Assembly: GCA_905216075.1 (NCBI GenBank)
Contig: CAJMSO010000060.1
Coordinates: forward strand, 1 to 9,057
Reading direction: 5' to 3'
Length of the DNA stretch: 9,057 nucleotides
DNA from: an uncultured bacterium
Lineage (GTDB): Bacteria; Actinomycetota; Coriobacteriia; Coriobacteriales; Coriobacteriaceae
This document shows, piece by piece, positions 5,976 through 9,057 of the stretch (position 1 is the first letter of the stretch; every line of letters starts with the position of its first letter). The notes under the pieces were generated by a model. That model was not told where the DNA came from, did no database searches, and worked only from the letters and a program-made list of their open reading frames with translations. The position numbers were made by a program, and so were the translations under genes.

Positions 5976-7316
5976 GTGAAGACCCTTAGTTCTCTTGTAA
6001 AGCGCTCCGCGCAACTGACCGCCGGCATTGCCTGCGCTCTCGCCCTTGCTGCCGGTGCGCCGTCTATCGCCAACGCCCAGGTGCTTACGACCGATATCGT
6101 TTGCGGTAAGACCGCCGACGCCCGCGGCATCACGGCCGAGAATCTGCCCGATATCGATGCGACCAACGCCATCGTCATGAGCAAGGACGGCTCCGTCTAT
6201 TACGCCCGCAGTGCCGACGAGCAGGTCAAGATCGCTTCAATTACCAAAGTCATGACCGCAATCCTGACCATCGAGAACTGCAAGATGGACGAAAAGGTCA
6301 CGGTGAGCAACGCTGCCGCCACCGTGGGCAATTCGACCGCCGGCTTGCTCGAAGGCGACGAGCTCACAGTGGAACAGGCCCTGCGCGGCCTGATGATCCC
6401 CTCGGGCAATGACGCCGCCATCGTGCTTGCCGAGCATGTGGGCAAAAAGATCGACCCCAAGACCAAAGATGCCGAGGCCACGTTTGTGAAGGCCATGAAC
6501 GAGCGAGCTAAAGAGCTCGGCTGCACGGGAACGCTTTTTGAGAATCCGCACGGTCTGGACTTTGATGAGTGGGCCGGCGACATGCATTCGACCGCGCACG
6601 ATGCGGCCCTGATGATGCAGGAAGCAATGAAGAGCGATACGTTCCGCGAGATCGTGGCGAGCGATGACTCCTGGATTGAGGTTACAGGCGCCGACGGCTC
6701 CGACCACTCACATTCCATGGATACGCACAACGAGCTGCTGGGCCAGGACGGCAATATCGGCGGCAAGACCGGCACTACCGACGATGCCGGCTACTGCTTT
6801 ACGGCAGCCTACGACCGCGATGGCGACGAGACCTATACCGTCGTTTTGAACTCCAGCACCAACGACCAACGCTTTGCCGACACGACCGCCCTTGCCAACT
6901 GGTACTACGGCCACAAGGTGACGGTTGCGATCGCCAACACGCAGGAAAAGACCGCCAACGGCAATCCGCTCATCGCGCGCATAAGCCAGACCGACTGGAC
7001 GGACAAGACGATCGACGCCACACTCGCCGATCCCGCAGCTCAGGCGACCATCTTTTCGCTTGCCGGAGAAGTAACCGAAAAGGTTGCCTACGATGACCTT
7101 TCGGGCACGGTACATGTGGGCGACAAAGTGGGTAGCCTCGCGCTCAAACAAGACGGCATCAAGGTCGTTGTCACGGATTTGGTTGCCGACGAGGAAGGCT
7201 CGGGACCGAACCCCATTGAATGGCTTCTTGTGAAGCTCGACCGCCTGGGCCGCCGCATCGAAAACCGTCCGCTTACGGCAGAAAGCGAGACCATCGCCAA
7301 GGCGCCCGAGGTGTAG
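5976..7316 (+). CDS. Secreted serine-type D-Ala-D-Ala carboxypeptidase (DacA/DacF-like, peptidase family S11)
   Basis: A penicillin-binding protein that removes the terminal D-Ala of peptidoglycan pentapeptides outside the membrane. The open frame extends back to 5736, but the GTG at 5976 is preferred: it begins a clear signal peptide (positive VKTLSSLVKR, hydrophobic LTAGIACALALAAGA, likely cleavage after ANA at residue 34) and lies downstream of a TATACT -10. The ribosome site is weak (GAAAG). In the 446-residue product all three active-site motifs are present: S88-I-T-K91, S143-G-N145 and K264-T-G266. A C-terminal domain follows (about 310-410). The segment PIEWLLVKLDRLGRR (413-427) could form an amphipathic membrane-anchoring helix like those ending many DacA proteins, although about 16 residues follow it. 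It is divergent from the VanR/VanS-like pair and ends in its own terminator, so it is probably transcribed alone. Confidence 0.92.
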   Translation: MKTLSSLVKRSAQLTAGIACALALAAGAPSIANAQVLTTDIVCGKTADARGITAENLPDIDATNAIVMSKDGSVYYARSADEQVKIASITKVMTAILTIENCKMDEKVTVSNAAATVGNSTAGLLEGDELTVEQALRGLMIPSGNDAAIVLAEHVGKKIDPKTKDAEATFVKAMNERAKELGCTGTLFENPHGLDFDEWAGDMHSTAHDAALMMQEAMKSDTFREIVASDDSWIEVTGADGSDHSHSMDTHNELLGQDGNIGGKTGTTDDAGYCFTAAYDRDGDETYTVVLNSSTNDQRFADTTALANWYYGHKVTVAIANTQEKTANGNPLIARISQTDWTDKTIDATLADPAAQATIFSLAGEVTEKVAYDDLSGTVHVGDKVGSLALKQDGIKVVVTDLVADEEGSGPNPIEWLLVKLDRLGRRIENRPLTAESETIAKAPEV

Positions 7317-7345
7317 GGCTGGGGGAACATTACATTTGAGATTGG

Positions 7346-7373
7346 AGAGGCGTCCAACGGGGCGCCTCTTTTT
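7346..7373 (+). terminator. Rho-independent terminator of the carboxypeptidase gene
   Basis: A nine-pair stem (GAGGCGTCC with GGGCGCCTC, one G-T pair; an outer A-T pair can add a tenth) closes an AACG loop and is followed by TTTTT, starting 30 nt after the stop codon. It serves the plus strand; the minus strand has no T-run after the hairpin, so it is not a good terminator for the convergent TM2 gene. Confidence 0.9.
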
Positions 7374-7402
7374 GAATACCTCTTAAGCGGGATGCGTCAG
7401 AA

Positions 7403-8629
7403 TCACCAAAGCGACATTGCTAGCCGTTTACCTTCGCTGTGTCTTTTCGGACCTTGAAAACGGGTCCACCGGGCATGCCAGTAGATCCTTTCGACCTCCT
7501 TGGTCAAGGCCCTGAAAAGATCCCCAGATGAGGGGTCTGCCCCAGGACACAGCGATTGCCAGGCACCCGTTTCTCCGATGGTGCCCGCACTCGTCATAAC
7601 AAGATCGTCGCTCCGCCTGCGAATGGAGACACTAACGGAGCGGCCATTATGGAACCCATGGATATCGACTTTATTTATGCGCCCATCAGCTAGATAACTA
7701 ATCATGACATTGATGCTGTCACCATACTCCGGCAATTCGAAGCCGTGGGAATCCATCAATAGCTTCACATCCTGATGGTAAATGCGGGCCTCGACGACAT
7801 TCTTGGGCATTTTCCCCGTCTTTGTTGGAGAGCAAAAGCTGATGCTTGGCTCCTCTTCGCTCATGCCTCGGTCAAACCTAAGCATGCACGGGCATACCGA
7901 CTCAATGGTTCGCAAGGCGTCCGCCGCGACCTTTTCCTCGGTAAACATCTCCACGTCGATGCCGTTTTCTTCCATATAGGCACGGTTTTTACGTTGAAGC
8001 TCTAGCCGAGCCGCAGCCTCCCCATCTCCACGCTGTTCCCAATTTCCGGAGTCGGCGACATTTCGATCGAATGTAGAATCAACGGAACATGGCGCTTGCT
8101 GTTGAGTCGGATCACTGTCGCCGAGACGCCTTAGCTCGGAGCGTCTCATCAGTAGTGTCACAATATCAAACAGCCAACCAAATCCAAAAAGGCCAAAGGT
8201 AAAGAGATATAGAAAGAAGCTACCCCACATCCGTGCATACGCCCTATGAGCGCCCGACCACCCAAGAAGGAAGCATAGCAAAAGCGCCTTGTTTGCCCTG
8301 TCAACCGACGTAATCTCTCGAGTGAGAGATTTCTGTTCAGGCTTCGCCAAAGGTGTAATTTCATGCGATGAAACAGTAATTGAGGACGTCCTTGACGCCG
8401 AGCTCCGAGCGCCTGATTTAGCAACGGCGCGAGCGACATCCCCAACTCCGACGGTCGTTCTGCTGTATACGGCATTGTAAGCAGCCTTCTTCGGATTTTT
8501 GATCCACCCCATGCCCTTCTTACCATAGCCGGGGATTATCGCCCGCCTTACCGCGCGCTTCGCTCTGCCGGTCGTTCTTGCCTTGAGTGATGTCTTTAGA
8601 TTCGGCTTACGCAGCCCGACCTTTACCAT
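7403..8629 (-). CDS. Hypothetical TM2-domain membrane protein with basic N-terminus
   Basis: A 408-residue protein of unknown function. I chose ATG at 8629, with GGAG nine bases upstream; the frame opens further, but the added residues look like read-through of untranslated DNA. Residues 1-60 are very basic and include GYGKKGMGWIKNPKKAAYN (about 34-52), a motif I recall from uncharacterised Gram-positive proteins. Residues 60-110 are Ser/Ala-rich and probably disordered. A TM2-type domain follows at about 113-160: NKALLLCFLLGWSGAHRAY, a turn, then a second helix ending WLFDIVTLL. The rest (about 170-408) is soluble, charged and unrecognised, with CPC at 246-248. TM2 proteins usually place two hairpin helices in the membrane; their role is generally unknown. 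It is a single gene, convergent with the carboxypeptidase, beside the tRNA-Ser 3' end, with locally low GC (22 of 60 bases at 8161-8220), which hints at acquisition by transfer. Confidence 0.75.
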   Translation of the reverse strand: MVKVGLRKPNLKTSLKARTTGRAKRAVRRAIIPGYGKKGMGWIKNPKKAAYNAVYSRTTVGVGDVARAVAKSGARSSASRTSSITVSSHEITPLAKPEQKSLTREITSVDRANKALLLCFLLGWSGAHRAYARMWGSFFLYLFTFGLFGFGWLFDIVTLLMRRSELRRLGDSDPTQQQAPCSVDSTFDRNVADSGNWEQRGDGEAAARLELQRKNRAYMEENGIDVEMFTEEKVAADALRTIESVCPCMLRFDRGMSEEEPSISFCSPTKTGKMPKNVVEARIYHQDVKLLMDSHGFELPEYGDSINVMISYLADGRINKVDIHGFHNGRSVSVSIRRRSDDLVMTSAGTIGETGAWQSLCPGADPSSGDLFRALTKEVERIYWHARWTRFQGPKRHSEGKRLAMSLW

Positions 8630-8739
8630 ATTTCTACTCCATCCCCTCGGAACCCCACACCGGGGTGCACGAGCACGCCTGGGTCTCCCCGTTTTCAAGC
8701 GCCCCGTGTTTGCCTAATGTTCACGCCCTTTCGGACTCT

Positions 8740-8754
8740 AATCCCCAGCCGCCA
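8740..8754 (+). repeat. Short inverted copy resembling the tRNA-Ser 3' end
   Basis: The plus strand reads AATCCCCAGCCGCCA, while the tRNA-Ser 3' end on the minus strand reads AATCCCCAGCTCTCCGCCA; they agree except for a 4-nt gap. The ten-base match AATCCCCAGC is perfect and in inverted orientation. It may be a tRNA remnant left by integration or inversion, or chance. Confidence 0.25.
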
Positions 8755-8760
8755 TTCTTG

Positions 8761-8790
8761 ATAATAAAAAAGGGCCCCAAATGGGACCCT
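8761..8790 (-). terminator. Rho-independent terminator of tRNA-Ser
   Basis: On the minus strand an eight-pair stem (AGGGTCCC with GGGGCCCT, one G-T pair) closes an ATTT loop and is followed by TTTTT and ATTAT. It begins 16 nt after the tRNA CCA end, so the tRNA is a single-gene transcript and the TM2 gene needs its own promoter. Confidence 0.9.
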
Positions 8791-8805
8791 TCTTCAAAGT
8801 CATAC

Positions 8806-8896
8806 TGGCGGAGAGCTGGGGATTCGAACCCCAGATGCCCTTTTGGGGCATACTCGCTTAGCAGGCGAGCACCTTCGGCCTCTCGGTCAGCTCTCC
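8806..8896 (-). tRNA. tRNA-Ser (anticodon GCT)
   Basis: The minus strand folds as a class II tRNA: acceptor GGAGAGC pairs with GCTCTCC; anticodon stem CTCGC/GCGAG encloses CTGCTAA, giving anticodon GCT for AGC/AGT codons; a long variable arm (TGCCC, loop CAAAA, GGGCA) is typical of serine; the T-arm is CTGGGG TTCGAAT CCCCAG. The discriminator base is G, as in tRNA-Ser, and the CCA end is encoded in the DNA. A promoter lies just upstream and a strong terminator just downstream. Confidence 0.97.
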
Positions 8897-8910
8897 GTAA
8901 CAGCCGTTCT

Positions 8911-8939
8911 ATAGTAACCAAACAGCCGAAGTTGGGCAA
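8911..8939 (-). promoter_or_regulatory. Promoter of tRNA-Ser
   Basis: On the minus strand -35 TTGCCC (8939-8934) and -10 TACTAT (8916-8911) are separated by exactly 17 bp, each matching consensus at four of six positions. The -10 ends 14 bp before the mature tRNA 5' end, leaving a leader of only a few nucleotides. Confidence 0.65.
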
Positions 8940-9001
8940 GGGGAATTTTGAGGCGTTTCCTCTTTTACCTCTCTCCTTGATTATCAACTTCATCCGAACA
9001 C

Positions 9002-9041
9002 TTCCCACATTCATCCGCACATGTGCGGATGAATGTGGGAA
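9002..9041. repeat. Perfect 40-bp palindrome
   Basis: The left arm TTCCCACATTCATCCGCACA (9002-9021) is followed directly by its exact reverse complement (9022-9041), with no spacer and no mismatch. Neither flank has a T-run, so it is not an ordinary intrinsic terminator. A partial direct copy of the arm (TTCATCCGAACA) lies just to the left at about 8990-9001. It is about 105 bp upstream of the tRNA-Ser 5' end, outside any gene I can support. It could be an operator, a palindromic repeat element, a site used in recombination, or a terminator-like hairpin of a gene beyond the window. Confidence 0.9.
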
Positions 9042-9057
9042 CCCGATACCCTGAGGG

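Noticed and set aside
5081..7316. A glycopeptide-resistance (van) cluster
   Set aside because: A VanRS-like pair and a D,D-carboxypeptidase are present, but there is no vanH, D-Ala-D-Lac/D-Ser ligase or vanX in the window, and similar pairs are common in non-resistant bacteria.
8630..8698. Upstream extension of the TM2 gene
   Set aside because: The ATG at 8629 has a well-placed GGAG, while the extra 23 codons have no start signal and unusual Arg/Pro-rich content.
8948..8965. Small hairpin GAGG-CGTTT-CCTC followed by TTTT on the plus strand
   Set aside because: A four-base stem is too weak, and no plus-strand gene ends here.
8721..9020. Minus-strand open frame of 99 codons across the tRNA
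   Set aside because: It runs through the whole tRNA-Ser gene and its terminator, so it is not a protein gene.
9002..9041. Calling the 40-bp palindrome a rho-independent terminator
   Set aside because: There is no T-run on either side, and there is no loop spacer. A gene ending just outside the window cannot be seen.

Overview
The window looks like a chromosomal segment of a moderately high-GC Gram-positive bacterium. The protein style (VanR/VanS-like and PhoB/PhoR-like pairs, a YveK/Wzz-type polysaccharide protein, secreted Ala/Asp-rich proteins) suggests Actinomycetota, perhaps class Coriobacteriia (Collinsella-like). That placement is an impression from sequence style, not a database result.

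Layout. From right to left on the minus strand runs a chain of regulatory and envelope genes: an OmpR-family response regulator (5081-5776), its VanS-like four-helix histidine kinase (3817-5055), pstB (2838-3713), a PhoB-type regulator (2045-2773), a PhoR-type kinase (617-2041), and the 5' part of a Wzz/YveK-like chain-length gene that leaves the window at base 1. Divergent from the first regulator is a secreted serine D-Ala-D-Ala carboxypeptidase (5976-7316, plus), closed by a strong rho-independent terminator. Convergent with it is a lone hypothetical TM2-domain protein (7403-8629, minus) with locally lower GC. It lies just downstream of the 3' end of a tRNA-Ser(GCT) gene (8806-8896, minus), which has its own promoter and terminator. 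Near the right edge is a perfect 40-bp palindrome (9002-9041) with no assigned role.

How the genes work together. pstB, phoB and phoR form a compact phosphate-response unit: phosphate-uptake ATPase, regulator and sensor. pstS, pstC, pstA and phoU are not present here. Upstream of pstB lie three hexamers spaced 11 bp apart that resemble a Pho box. The second two-component system and the carboxypeptidase share a 199-bp divergent intergenic region carrying an 11-bp-spaced TTAAG direct repeat, the usual form of an OmpR-family operator, so this regulator may control peptidoglycan trimming. This resembles the VanRS plus D,D-carboxypeptidase pairing, but there are no vanH/A/X genes, so glycopeptide resistance is not supported.

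No CRISPR array, insertion sequence, integrase, rRNA or riboswitch of a known class was recognised. I found no clear case of a completely new system. The best leads are the palindrome, the TM2 gene beside the tRNA, the pstB without other pst genes and its candidate Pho box, and the shared operator between the VanRS-like pair and the carboxypeptidase.
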